From NCBI GenBank assembly GCA_947034895.1, contig OX344762.1, positions 49,951,087 through 50,015,086 of the forward strand: a stretch of 64,000 nucleotides of DNA, given 5' to 3'. This document shows, piece after piece, positions 37,029 to 48,112 of this stretch (within the stretch, counting starts at the first letter, position 1; each line of letters starts with the position of its first letter). The translations under genes were made by a program, and so were the position numbers. The notes beneath the pieces were generated by a model. That model did not search any database, was not told where the DNA came from, and saw only the letters and a list, made by a program, of their open reading frames with translations. This stretch comes from Rhytidiadelphus loreus (lineage: Eukaryota; Streptophyta; Bryopsida; Hypnales; Hylocomiaceae).

Positions 37029-38819
37029 ATTAGAAGAGATTTCGGGCCAGGGGAAGGCCGTGACTTCCCTGAGTTTTCTAACTCTGTGAACTCAGCCACA
37101 TGCGCAGTCTTATGTGGTCAAAGTTCGGCCACATTAGACTTTAATATTTATTTATTTTATAATTATTATTTTTATAATTTTATAATTATCTTTTTTATCT
37201 TTTTTTATCTTTTTTAGACTTTATAATTTATGCCTTATTCCTAGGTATTTTATAAATCTACTCTTGATTCTTACAAAGTTATCGATACACTTAAAAGCTT
37301 TTTCAGCTTACTTATAATCGATTTACACTTTCTGACATATAGACTGGAAAAATAGTTTTTGGTTACATGAACTGATACACAATCTTGATATGCACAGAAT
37401 TATGTCCCGTCTAGGCTTCCTTTCTTAAAAAGATTGCTCCTAGTTTGCTAAACATTTCCTTCTAAGCTTTCAATGATAATTACTGGTATTCAATACCCCG
37501 GTGGCTAAATTGCCCTCTAAGGAGGCAGATACATAGCCAGGAGTATCCGCATAGCTTTAAGCTCTTCCTGCTTAATCATATCCAAATACAATTTTGACAA
37601 AGTATTTTGGGGCCTTGTGTCTTGTTTAAAACCAAAACCAGTTAAATCACGACCGTTTAAAAAGTTAATATGGTTGGTTAGCTAATGTATGAATGTGTTG
37701 GACACGTCAATAGATGACCAAGTCCATTTCAGGCATTTGGCTCATCGTTTCTCAGCGTTCTTTAGGCTTTGCTTAGGCGGCCTTTTTTTGAAAATTCTTA
37801 GTACAAGAGCACGCCTGGCCATTTGGAAGGTTTAGCATTTACAGGCCGTAACTTTTTTGCGAAAATGGTGCTAGGGTCACAGAACAGCGGCTAATAGGTT
37901 TAGGGTTTTTTCTATAGTATCCGGATTAGTAACTCTTTGTAATGCAAATTGTATAGTTTTTGTCTTGGATTTGGATTGTTCTTTTTCTTAGGTGAATATA
38001 CGATGACAAGTTGTGGTACTCTGTAGACACCTCGTGTACGTCTTGTGGCATACTAATTGTTTGTTGTTAGACATGGGCACAGGTGAGGGTTACCACCTCC
38101 TAAGGATTTTTGCAAAAAAAATTCAAGCTATGTTTTTTTAGGCATGAGATGCGCTTTTTTATCACCAACAGGTTGTGTTCGAAAGTATTCGGACTATAGC
38201 AACAGTTGGAAATCAGTCGTTTTATGCTGAGTGTGTGTTTTTAAAAAAAAATTCAAATGCATTTGCTTGAATATTTGCTCAATATTACCCCTCTTGCTGC
38301 TCATATGGTTCAACTCTAGACCTTGCCGGCTACAAGTGTTGTGACTATGTTGGGGTTTTCAAAACTTTTATATTTGTAGATATACTTACTAAAATCAAAT
38401 ACATATTTTCTTTTCCCACTTTTTTCATTAACTAGAGCTTTGTTGTAATAAGACTTTGTTACCATGGTTTTCTGAGCTTATTGTGGTACTTTTAGATGCT
38501 GATACGGCTACATGTTAAGACATTCAGTGTTCTTTTCTAAACAGTAGCAAGCTAATCCACCATGCTTCATTAAGATGACTTGTGATCTTATGAATTCCTC
38601 TGCTTGGTTCAAATCAATATAGTTTATGAGAAAACTAAAACTAATCTGACTCCAATTATGTTTTTCAAAAGGAAAAAAGAATCTACTCTATAATTGACAG
38701 AGAAGTTTCAAAAAATGCTTATTTTTTAATTATTTTTTATTCAGATTGCGTACGTTTGGTTCACAGCCAAGGGAACAGGCCTGAAACGGCCTTCCCCTGG
38801 CCCAAAATCTCTTCCAATG
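37029..38819. mobile_element. 1.79-kb non-autonomous element with ~34-bp terminal inverted repeats
   Basis: The left end, with GAAGAGATTTCGGGCCAGGG followed by GAAGGCCGT, is inverted at 38786-38819 as ACGGCCTTCCCC...GGCCCAAAATCTCTTC. The interior has no ORF with a transposase signature. No target duplication is evident, so the superfamily is open. Confidence 0.7.
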
Positions 38820-40156
38820 AATGAGTAGTATCTTCAATTGGAATTTGATTGAGAAGACTTCATTTTGTAATTATGGCCTCAATCATAGTTGATGGTCACA
38901 ACTCACAAGGTTCTTTTGATAGTACCTCTAAATGAATTGGGATTAGTGATAACACCTAATCATGTACTTCATGTTTGATTCAAATTTATTGAGTCATCCA
39001 TATGTCAAAGAAAAGGTTATATCAAAGTTTAATCAATTGAAAGAATCCATCTTACTACAAAAGTCAATGGAGGGTGATGGATACTTTTGGACACTTTTTT
39101 TAGAATGCTTTAGGAATTTAGGGCCTTAAGTGTATTGTTCCCCATCATGGCAACATCCACAAAAATTCAAGGTCATCATTCCACTACTTCCACAATAGAT
39201 TAGGTATGCCATAGATCAAGTATGCCTCTGTTTATACTAGAGGCAAGAAGTTGTCATGAACAAGTTTTTTTCAAAGAGAGTTTCAAAAATTGAAAAGACC
39301 AAGGAATATATCTTTACATATGAATTTTCAGTCAAAGGAAGAGAATGATGTGGACAACGCTTTTGACTTTGGTGGTAATAAAATTGCAAAAACTTTGAGT
39401 CCCCTTGAATTTGGGCCAAACAAAAGGGAGGTGCTTGATGCAAATCCTAAAGACCCTTGAAATGAAAGGTTCATAGCCAATTCTTTAAATTATAACTGAT
39501 ATTATGAAATGCCATAGTTTAGAAAATATATATTCTAAAACTATAGATTAGACGATTTGTGGCCTCTTCTTACTTTACACTAACTATAAAGTCAATGACC
39601 TTTAAGGCTGACTTTTCAAAGTTAAAAAATGTCGCACCCTTAGTGACACTTGACAACTTAAGCTCGCCTCTAAGTGCTTCTTGTAGCACTTAATTCCTAG
39701 TGGCACCAAGGGTCACAACCTCTCAACACTGCATATGCCACACACATGCACAATTAGATTCCAATTCTAGTCACATTCCTCATTCCTCCATGACTTCTTA
39801 CTCTCTACTTCCAACACTTAACTCCCACAAGACATCGAGCATGTCATTTGATGACATGGGGCGGAACTTCCATTGATGTCAAGTATTTGTGGTAGCACTA
39901 CTCTCCACATGTGCCCTTGAATGGTACCCAACTCTCCACTAGGCCCAACCCACTTTACTTGAGGACTCATCTTAAGATTCAATCATTGGGACTCACCAAT
40001 CGGGACTCACCAAATGAGATCCACACCATCGCCTAATGTAGAGTAGGACACATCCAACCGATATCAAGGAGTGCACATGCACTCCATGGTAACCGACACA
40101 AGTGGTGGTAAGGTTCCAACACCAATCTCACCACACGTAGCCACTACGGCTCACCA
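38820..40156. other. Gene-free region
   Basis: No supported ORF. Phrases such as GTCGCACC near 39631 recall the sequence next to the hairpin at 32716, which suggests another decayed repeat. Confidence 0.4.
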
Positions 40157-41108
40157 CACTAGAAGAAAATGAGGGGTTTTGCAACTACAGTATGCAACTC
40201 ATTTTGTAGTTGCATAGGACATTTGCAACTAGGTGACAATGTAGAGTCCGTAGTTGCAATGGACAAGTCGCATTAGTTGCAGTCTAGTTGCAAGGTTTTT
40301 TGTCATCCGACACCATACAAAGAACTTCATCCTTGTGTGCAACTTGTTTGCAACTTGCTTGCAACTTGTAGATTTGTAAATTTTAAAATATAAATCTCAA
40401 TGATTTGTAGATTTCAAATTTTCAGATCTACCTCTTTTCTAGATTTTTGAATTTCAGAACTACCTTTTTCTTAGATTTTTGAATTTCAAATCTACCTTTT
40501 TCTAGATTTCTAGATTTCAAATCTACCCTCTTTCTAGATTTCAAAATTTCAGATCTACCTTCTTCCTAGATTTCAAAATTCAATTTCCTAGATTATAAAA
40601 TTTCTTGAATTTTAATTATTTTTTAAATTCTTATATACAAAATCTACAAATTGTAGAAACCCACAAATTATAGAAATCTTAGAATTCTATCAAAAGAATT
40701 CATTACATAAGACTAAAACAACTTACAAGTCTTATATGTTCAATCTAATGGTACTCTTTACAATTGATATGGGTCAATTGATATAACACGAATGGGAATG
40801 AACTTTGAAAGCAACTAGGAAACAACTAGAGTGCAACTAAGAAACAACTAGCGTACAACTAGGAAACAACTATGGTCATTTTACAGTTGCATAATAGTTG
40901 CATAGGACACTAGTTGTTTCCTAGTCTTTTTTTGCAACTACAGAATGACTACTTTGCAACTAAAACAATGAATGAATGTTGTAAAACAATGACACAAAAC
41001 AACTACATTAGATTTGGTGCAAATAGAGAGGAAACTAGTTGCATGACAGTTGCATAGGGCACTAGTTGCATATTAGTTGGTTGTGCCGGACGTGTTTTAC
41101 TTCTAGTG
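40157..41108. mobile_element. 952-bp non-autonomous CACTA transposon
   Basis: It starts CACTAGAAGAAAATG and ends TTTTACTTCTAGTG, the classic CACTA terminal sequence. The 3-bp target duplication is CCA (40154-40156 and 41109-41111). Both subterminal regions are packed with TAGTTGCA/TGCAACTA motifs in both orientations. This is the layout of subterminal sites bound by TNPA-type proteins. No transposase is encoded. Confidence 0.9.
40405..40590. repeat. Short tandem repeats inside the CACTA element
   Basis: About five degenerate units of roughly 38-40 bp alternate TAGATTT(T/C)(T/A)GA, TTTCA(A/G)ATCTACC and TTTTTCT-like blocks. Confidence 0.65.
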
Positions 41109-41111
41109 CCA

Positions 41112-41565
41112 TAGCATCATTTGGGAGACCATCCCTCCTCATTACCTCATAGTACTCTCTGTGGGATTCAGTAAACCCCCCATCCTAAAGGTCTTCGAGA
41201 ACACCCAAGACACTTCCCATCTTGGAAGACCATTCATTTCCAAGTTGTCTCACCAAAACTAGACCCTAAAGACTCCCGATCTTTCTATTGGGATAACTTT
41301 GAGTTCCAAACTCCAAATCAAAGTGCAAACCCATTTTCATGATCTACTATTTCCATAGATCACTTTGGACTACTCATTTTCTCAAATGCAATAAGTATTG
41401 AGGAAGTTATGGGCCTCCAAAGGTCCAAATCCCTAGAGAGAGTAGTATTCCGGGATTCCACCCTATTTGGATGCCCATCTCTTTTAGCACACAACTCATC
41501 TTTTCATGAGCCTTAGCATTCTAAAAAGTTTGTCTCCTTATCTTTCCAACTATATGTAGCTAGGG
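41112..41565. other. Spacer between the CACTA element and the first GC-rich array
   Basis: No gene or repeat recognised. Confidence 0.4.
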
Positions 41566-41881
41566 TTGACAGGGCGTCCGGACGTCCAGAGTCCGCGGAC
41601 GCTGACCCCAGGACGTCTTTTGACATACCTGGCAGTAGATGGCGTCCGACAGTTGGACGGGCGGACGGGCGATTCTTCCAACAGAACAGGAGCGGACGGC
41701 CCGACGGAACAGGGGCAGACTGGTGACCGGATGTCCGTCCGCCCATCGGGGGCCCGTCCGCTTTTGACGGTGACCGTGCGATGTGACGGACGCCGATTTT
41801 CCACCGCTCAATCTTGCCGTCCGCCTGTGTGCCGTCCGATGCTCCCGTACGTGGATTCATGCCGTCCGACTGCATAAATAG
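41566..41881 (+). promoter_or_regulatory. GC-rich CGGAC array with TATA box upstream of the UIM-like gene
   Basis: The array holds about fifteen GTCCG/CGGAC cores in both orientations. It ends in GCATAAATAG (ATAAATA at 41874), 174 bp before the ATG at 42048. The array is abruptly GC-rich between AT-rich flanks. Its outer edge reads CTAGGGTTGACAGGGCGTCC. ORFs across it are by-products of the composition. Confidence 0.7.
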
Positions 41882-42047
41882 TGGAGAGCACGGCTTATTT
41901 TGTCACAATCGTTTCCCTTGCGGAGTGGGTGATTTAGTGCCTAAGGCTCTGTGCGCCTCTTCCGTTATGGTGTGCAAATGATTGTGATCGAATCCTAAAT
42001 TGTTTCAAGTGTAAGTGCGAATCATTAATCATTTAAGCAAGCTTACC

Positions 42048-43144
42048 ATGCCTCGCGATAACAAATCGAAGTCCAGTAAGAAGGGCAAATCCCAAGACAT
42101 AAATTGGGATGATTGGGAAAACCAAATGTGTGTAGCTGAACCGGGATGGGAAGAAGAATCCAAAAAATCTTGAGACTGCACAACGTGCAAGAAGTACATC
42201 AAAATGACACACCTCTCCAAAATGTGGTCCAGAGAACACGCAAAGGTGCAAGTTCGTCGTTGGAAAGGACAAATTTCCACATGCCAAAGCAAACACTTTT
42301 TTCATCTATACGAGGAAGTAACACGTTCAGCTCAAATACGGGACTCCAAACCGAATTTAATGAACTATTCCAACATGACCATGGTTTGGGCGGAGATTGT
42401 ACTCCACAAAGACGTAGATTGGCGCACAATTTACGGAAAAGATGTTACCCACTTGAATTGCAGTGATGTGGTACTTTATACCAGTTGGATTGGACCGAGT
42501 GATTGCCAGAGTGGTCTAATCGAGGCCAGTTTGGATTTCCACCGGTTGTATTGCCGGATGCAGAAGATGAATGGTCAGGTGATGATGATGAGAAAGACAC
42601 TCCAACACCCGCGAGGATGGAAGAGAGGCACGAGCGTACAGAAGATCGGGAGGACATTCAATACCAACAAGAAATGCGAGAGGCAATGCAAAGAAGCCTA
42701 GAGGACCGTGGTCGACAATATGGCCATCATGGAGTGTACAGACCCGATCGTGGTGCATATGGCTCGCAAGATACCCGAAGTATTTCACACTACGATAATG
42801 ACCCTCAAGAGGGGTATCACAGCTCAAGGACAAGCCACAGAACCACGCATCATTTTGAAGGTAACCAGGGAGGCTCCCAATACAACTTTACGTCTACTGG
42901 AGGTGGTTCTCATGAACCTCAAGGAGGCCTTTCTTATGGCGGTTCAACTCAAGGAGCATCTACTCACAATGATTCAATTCCTCCTCCAACTTTTGGAGGT
43001 CCATACCAAGGAAATTATGGACAAGCAAGTGGGCAAAATAGATATGGAGACGACTACTATGGCGGAGGACCATTTCTCAATGTTTATAGGTCTACTGGTA
43101 CAGGCCCAAGCCAAAAAGATGACACCGAATCAGAATCTGAGTGA
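42048..43144 (+). pseudogene. Broken gene: N-terminal domain shared with the RING-H2 protein, UIM-like motif, Gly/Gln-rich tail
   Basis: The ATG at 42048 opens a frame stopped by TGA at 42171-42173. The same frame resumes and matches the 48113-51400 protein through TCKKY(V/I)KM, a W.RE block, FFHLYEEV against FIHRAHEVW, and (I/L)(V/I)L..(K)VDW.T. The TGA aligns with a Trp in that protein (TGG to TGA). Near 42500-42505 the homology leaves this frame at IGPSD. The open frame then shifts to the one ending at 43144, which implies about one lost base. The downstream part carries an acidic stretch (EWSGDDDEKD), a UIM-like helix MREAMQRSLEDR at about 42675-42709 (hydrophobic-x2-Ala-x3-Ser-x2-Asp), a Gly/Ser/Gln/Tyr-rich tail and an acidic end. 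UIMs bind ubiquitin. An intron across the shift cannot be fully excluded. Confidence 0.68.
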
Positions 43145-44175
43145 AGTAGATTGGACTATTGGACTATTGGACATTTGTAAGATTGTAGTTGTTGTCTCAC
43201 AATACAATCAAGTGATTGTAAATTTGTAATCTCTTGCCACATAATATAGAAAGTGACAAGCACGATACAAAGATGTTGGCTCTTAACAAATAGTATTTTC
43301 CTATTTGTAAATTATGAATAAAATATATTGTAATTAAGCCCTAAAGCCCTATGGATGTTTTTAGAAAAATGGATTTGTTCGGACCACTTCTACTTTATAT
43401 ACCGTAGAAAAACATAAACATCAATTTCTGGGGGGAATTTAAATAAAGTATGTTGTACATAACTTATTTGAGAGCATGGCGCCAAAATTTCAAAATTTTT
43501 GACCGCATGGATTGAAAGATATGGCATTCTAAGCACTGCATTTGAAATTGAGAACGCCTTTAATCTCAGACAAAATTTGAGTAAAGAATTTTTTACAAAT
43601 TAAAATCTGCAATTTTGGTTTAATTTACAAGACCACAACCCAATTATGCTTTGGATTTTTAATTTCATTTAGGGTTCTAGAATAATGAACGGAAAATTGA
43701 TTCAAGGAGTTTGGCACTTAAGCTTCTCCTAAACAAAATCAACTTCGCAAAACAACATATTGTATAATTGTATTATTTCAATACAAATGGTGTTGTTACT
43801 TTGTTGCCCCCCAATGAAAATTTGGGGGATTCTCTTGCATGTGCCATGTACATTTACATGATAGATCATACAATTTAGCACACCACCTTGCCAACCTAGG
43901 TGGCTAGGTACCCAACAATCCAACATCAATGATACATCAAGAAGAAGAACTCCAAGTCTACTTTCTCATCCACCCGAAAAAGATGTTTTGTATTTAAATA
44001 GTTTGTGTTCCGAAAAATACAAAATGTTCAAAACGGAAAGCCAATTTCACATATATTGGCATACATTGATGGTGCATATATAGTCTATAGTTAGCACACA
44101 TAGTAACGTACATCTTCACTGATACATTTATCGATTACTTCTATAATCTATAGTACTATGTAGCACACTCATATA
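43145..44175. other. Spacer between convergent genes, with a poly(A) candidate
   Basis: AT-rich DNA between two converging genes. AATAAA at 43317-43322 lies about 175 bp after the plus-strand stop and is a plausible poly(A) signal. Nothing else stands out. Confidence 0.5.
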
Positions 44176-45660
44176 CTAATATGAGTGACGAAAGTGGTCA
44201 TCTGGAATAGGCCAATTGTAAGAATTAGTAAATCGTTGGATGATTTCGGAAAAACTTCCGCGCTCTGCAATCACTGGATTGCAAAGGCGATCCAAGTAGA
44301 GGTGAAATACCCTTGCCAAATCGTGGTGGCTAAACCTCGTATGTCCTTCATTTTCACGATGAAGCGATGTGTAGGCCTCTGACATGCATAGTTTGTTGAT
44401 CCGTTGAGCTATTCGACCAACGGCATATTCCTCCGATTTACGTGACAAAGTTGGAATCATTTCCACATCCGCATCTTTGCGGTGCACGTATGCAATTGAA
44501 GGGTCCACCCACCACCTTCGGTTCAAAGCTTCATCCCGATCTACCGCGGATGTGAACGTATACAAAGACTTCATTGGTTCAGTACGAACCGTAGACATGC
44601 CCCAATCGCAAACTCCAATGTAAACACGTGATTCATCCTCAGGAAAGTGAAACATGATATTGTCGAGAGAAATATCATTGTGTAGATGACCCGCATTGTG
44701 GACCGCATTCATGATATGCACCAATGCCCATGCCAACTCGGTGCGCTTCTTTCTCCATCGACCAAGACGGAAAGCTTGAATCACCTCTTCGGGTGTTGGT
44801 CGTGAATAAGACAATCGAATGGCAATGTTATCTGGATAATCATTATCGAGAATCAACATTTGCCGCAATGTACCACCATTCCACCAATATGCATACCCTT
44901 CATTGTTTGTTGCATGGACAACGGCAAACCGAATAACTCCGTCATGTGGAATCCTCACTGCCATTGATTCATTTTGGTGCTCCAACTTCGCAAGTTGAGG
45001 ACGAATCCGTTGTTGATGAGATATCTTTGCAGCAAATTCCCAAAATGATGGAATCTCATGACATCCTTCAATTCGAACCCTGCGAATTGTTGCGTATCCG
45101 CCCTTCAAGATTTTGTCATCTTGTGGAATCACCCTTGCTGTGTCTGGTAGTGCTATGAGATGCCGTCGTCCACGTTGCAATTCTACATCTCCCTCATCCG
45201 AAGTCCACCAACCCAATGACCCTCGCCGATTCCGTTTCTTTGCAAACGGAGCGCAACGACGAACAAACAAGTCAGCTTTGAGAATGACTTGTTCAAAGCT
45301 TTCATCACTTGCACGGTGTTCCCTCCCGTATTTTTCTAGGATCACCTTCGCATTCCACAATGCGTCTTGCACCCTGTTCTTCAGAAATTGTTGGAAGCCC
45401 TTCTTCTCCATTTCATGAATCCATTCTGGAACGTTTAGAGCATCCGTGAACTTCTGTGTCATATCCATCTTGAATTTGTCTACACATTCTTCTTGGTATC
45501 TCACATATTTAGTGTCAAGAGACACAGTAGTTTCCGCCTCATAAAACTTCACAATGTATTCAATCAAGAATGTTTTGCAAGCATTGGAAGGAAGTTCACG
45601 TGCTGAGTCAATATCGGGCACCACATTCTTCCCCTTCGCCGTTCTCTTCGGTCTCGGCAT
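44176..45660 (-). CDS. Diverged protein kinase-like protein in a CGGAC-array unit
   Basis: An intact 494-residue ORF starting at the ATG at 45660. The N-terminal 180 residues are charged and unrecognised, opening with a basic MPRPKRTAKGK. The kinase-like part follows in order: a glycine-loop-like KGGYATIRRVRI at 186-197; the ATP-lysine motif FAAKI at 209-213 (K212); a hinge-like WWNGGTLRQML at 259-269; the catalytic loop LHNDISLDNIM at 326-336 with D329 and N334; and a DFG-equivalent CDWGM at 351-355. HRD is HND and DFG is DWG, but the Lys, both Asp and the Asn are kept, so activity is possible. The substrate is unknown. It converges on the UIM-like gene, and its promoter lies in the CGGAC array at 45840-46160. 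A host gene captured by a transposable unit is the favoured reading; a rapidly evolving host family is the alternative. Confidence 0.7.
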   Translation of the reverse strand: MPRPKRTAKGKNVVPDIDSARELPSNACKTFLIEYIVKFYEAETTVSLDTKYVRYQEECVDKFKMDMTQKFTDALNVPEWIHEMEKKGFQQFLKNRVQDALWNAKVILEKYGREHRASDESFEQVILKADLFVRRCAPFAKKRNRRGSLGWWTSDEGDVELQRGRRHLIALPDTARVIPQDDKILKGGYATIRRVRIEGCHEIPSFWEFAAKISHQQRIRPQLAKLEHQNESMAVRIPHDGVIRFAVVHATNNEGYAYWWNGGTLRQMLILDNDYPDNIAIRLSYSRPTPEEVIQAFRLGRWRKKRTELAWALVHIMNAVHNAGHLHNDISLDNIMFHFPEDESRVYIGVCDWGMSTVRTEPMKSLYTFTSAVDRDEALNRRWWVDPSIAYVHRKDADVEMIPTLSRKSEEYAVGRIAQRINKLCMSEAYTSLHRENEGHTRFSHHDLARVFHLYLDRLCNPVIAERGSFSEIIQRFTNSYNWPIPDDHFRHSY

Positions 45661-45839
45661 TGTAGAAAGTATGAATTTTTAGTCCCAATTTAATTCATAA
45701 AAAATTACAGTGCACCAAGTACACATAAACTGGAAAAAACGGGCAAAATATAGGCCCCCAAAACCCAACTCCTACCTTCCCTACGAAAGGAGCCAATGGA
45801 GGATAAACCACCAAGCTCTCCGCTCTCTCTTGCAAAGCA

Positions 45840-46165
45840 CAAGGGGGAAGGCAAAAGTGAGAGCGGACGGGCCGTCCGCGCCGCCTTATATGAGGCGGAC
45901 GGCCTCGAGGTCCGCACGAGCGGACGGACCCCAAAGCGGACGGCCAACGGTCCGCCTCGCTTCGGCTGTCCGATCAAATGGACGGATCGACAGTCCGCTT
46001 CATTGGACGGCCAGAACAGACCGCCCAGGCGGACGCCGACTCAACGACGCGGACGGCAGCGCCGAAATCGCGGACGGCGGCCTGCAGCACGCGGACAACG
46101 GCTCTGACGGGCGGACAGCAGCGTGGGAACAGAGGACGGCGGGGTCCGCCTAAGCGGACGGGGGA
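45840..46165 (-). promoter_or_regulatory. GC-rich CGGAC array with TATA box upstream of the kinase-like gene
   Basis: The array holds many GCGGACGG cores, the distal ones spaced 21-22 bp apart. On the minus strand, TATAAGG with GCGG behind it sits at 45885-45891, 225 bp before the kinase ATG. The outer edge at about 46165 returns sharply to AT-rich sequence. Confidence 0.72.
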
Positions 46166-47576
46166 GGGATTTTGAAGTGCATCCTGCCCAAATTGGTCAT
46201 TAGGGCCTTAGGGGTCTTTGAATCCTTGATGTCACCAGCTGGCAGGCCCTCCGGTTCAATTTCATTTTTAATGTGGTTCCTTTGTGCTAATGGCGCTGGG
46301 ATTTCATTTGATCTAAAAATTAAAAAATAAATAGAAAAATGGATGTGTGAATTTAGGAATTATCTAAAAGATTCACATATTTTTGTATGTTGTTTTTACA
46401 TGCATGCATTGAGTTTATAATTTTCTCTTATTTTCTAGGGATGGAATTGAGTTTCCTATGAAATAAATTTTTAAATGGAATAAAGAATTTCACACATGGT
46501 AATTTAATTCTACTTATTTGAACTTCGAGAAAAAACTTAAAGCTTCTCATTGTCCAAATGAAACTACGAGTTTTTTTTTCTTGTATGTCAACACCTCATA
46601 AAATGGTCATTTCAAAACCAAAGATAAAAATTCTTTTAAATGGTATTTTGGGTTTAGGGGATATTAGGGGCTTGCAAAGGTTTCGATACTCTAGCATGAA
46701 AATGTGTGGAAGTAGATTTCTAGAAGTCTCCCCCCCCCTTTGAGTTGAATGAATTTATTGATTTCCAATGTATTGATTTCCATTCTTTAAAGAATCATAA
46801 GGTGCCAAAATATTAGCGCCAAAAATATCAAGTTAAATTAATTCTAGTATGACATTATAACTTGCTCAATCACTAGGGTGGGACAACGTGCTATGAAAAT
46901 AGTGCATACACTTGTCTTCTTATAACCTCACAAGTCCATGGTCATTTCACTCTCCAAGTTCATGTGCACCCTACTAGGCATTCAAGCAAATTTTTTAAAG
47001 TCTAAACATCTACATGGTTGGGGAATGCAAGGACAAATGTTTCTTTCATTGTGGATACTAAAAGGCTATGTTTTTTTTTCATACGTACAACACACTTTGA
47101 ATGGCTTGGGCACTCAAACCCCTAAAAGATTTGATCCATTGGAAAATGAATCAACTTTGAATATTACATGAATTGAACCTTCGGAATTGTTTGCAATTCA
47201 ATAACTCCTTTCCATTTTGTTATTAGTTCTATTTGGAATTTTGGAGGGCATATTTGTTTATCCAAAATCAAAGACAAAGGATTGTGATTGTCACCCCCAT
47301 TTTGACAACGAAAGGCCTAAACCCTATACCCTAAACCCTAACAAGGGTTTGGAGGCATTGAATTAGTCAAAATACTACCTTTGAGTCGGTGGATTGCCTT
47401 GACATTTATGAAAACCAAGTCAATGCTTCGAACATTGAAACATTCCTTCATCAATGAGCACCCGGTACTAGTACAACATCTCTACATTCCCAAATGAAAG
47501 AATCCTATGCTTCTGAAAATCAGGAGAGGACTAGAGGACTCAAGAGGGTGAAAACAAGGCCCAAACTCCCCAAAGT
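46166..47576. other. AT-rich spacer with a short telomere-like motif
   Basis: The spacer separates the kinase unit from the RING unit. At about 47316-47341 it contains CCTAAACCCTA, TACCCTAAACCCTAAC, about three near-copies of the plant telomere unit CCCTAAA, followed by an inverted AGGGTTT. A C-run lies at 46731-46738. No gene supported. Confidence 0.5.
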
Positions 47577-47890
47577 GTGCTTGGGCGGACCTCGGGGAGG
47601 GAAGGGCGGACGGACCCGTCGGAATGGCGGATGGCAGCGTTGGAAAGGCGGACGGATCCGTCGGAGCAGGCGGACGACGGATCCGACGGGCGGATGGCCC
47701 GTCGAAAATGCGAACGGCAGCGTCGGAATCGCGGACGGGGGGCAGCAGGCGGACGGCAGCGTCGGATTTGGAGACGGATGGGTCGTCCGATTGAGCGGAT
47801 GTTCAGGTCCGCTTCGCGTTGTTCGGGGGAGGCTCGGTGGCGGACAATTTTAGGTTTGGTTTCGGACGGCTATAAGGGCGGACAATCTTC
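47577..47890 (+). promoter_or_regulatory. GC-rich CGGAC array with TATA box upstream of the RING-H2 gene
   Basis: GGCGGACGG-type cores recur mostly every 21 bp with a variable (C/A)GCGTCGGAATC-like filler. The array ends in GGCTATAAGGGCGGAC (TATAAG at 47871), 242 bp before the ATG at 48113. A pyrimidine-rich tract (CTTTTTTTTTCTCACTTCCC) follows, as in many plant leaders. Confidence 0.75.
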
Positions 47891-48112
47891 TTTTTTTTTC
47901 TCACTTCCCTCTCCTTCCTAGGACTCACAACCGTGTTGGATGTGCTACTGTTGCTTCATTGTGCCAGTTGCTCCTACATGGTGGAGAGGTGGGGTCATTC
48001 ATCTTTCATTATTGGTTCACATACAAACATTCATTGAAACTTGGGTGGATTGAAGACACATACTTTTGGTGACTATTTAAATTCAATTGGGGACAAGTTC
48101 AAGTTGACAACC

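Noticed and set aside
41513..41877. Several overlapping ORFs of 83-120 residues on both strands
   Set aside because: They arise from GC-rich CGGAC composition in a promoter-like array and have no domain or consistent start.
42708..43229. 173-residue plus-strand ORF overlapping the UIM-like tail
   Set aside because: It is in the other frame. The overlapping frame has the acidic, UIM-like and Gly/Gln-rich composition expected of protein, and this one does not.
45695..46175. Arg/Gly/Pro-rich ORFs over the kinase promoter array
   Set aside because: They are in several frames at once and follow the CGGAC repeats.
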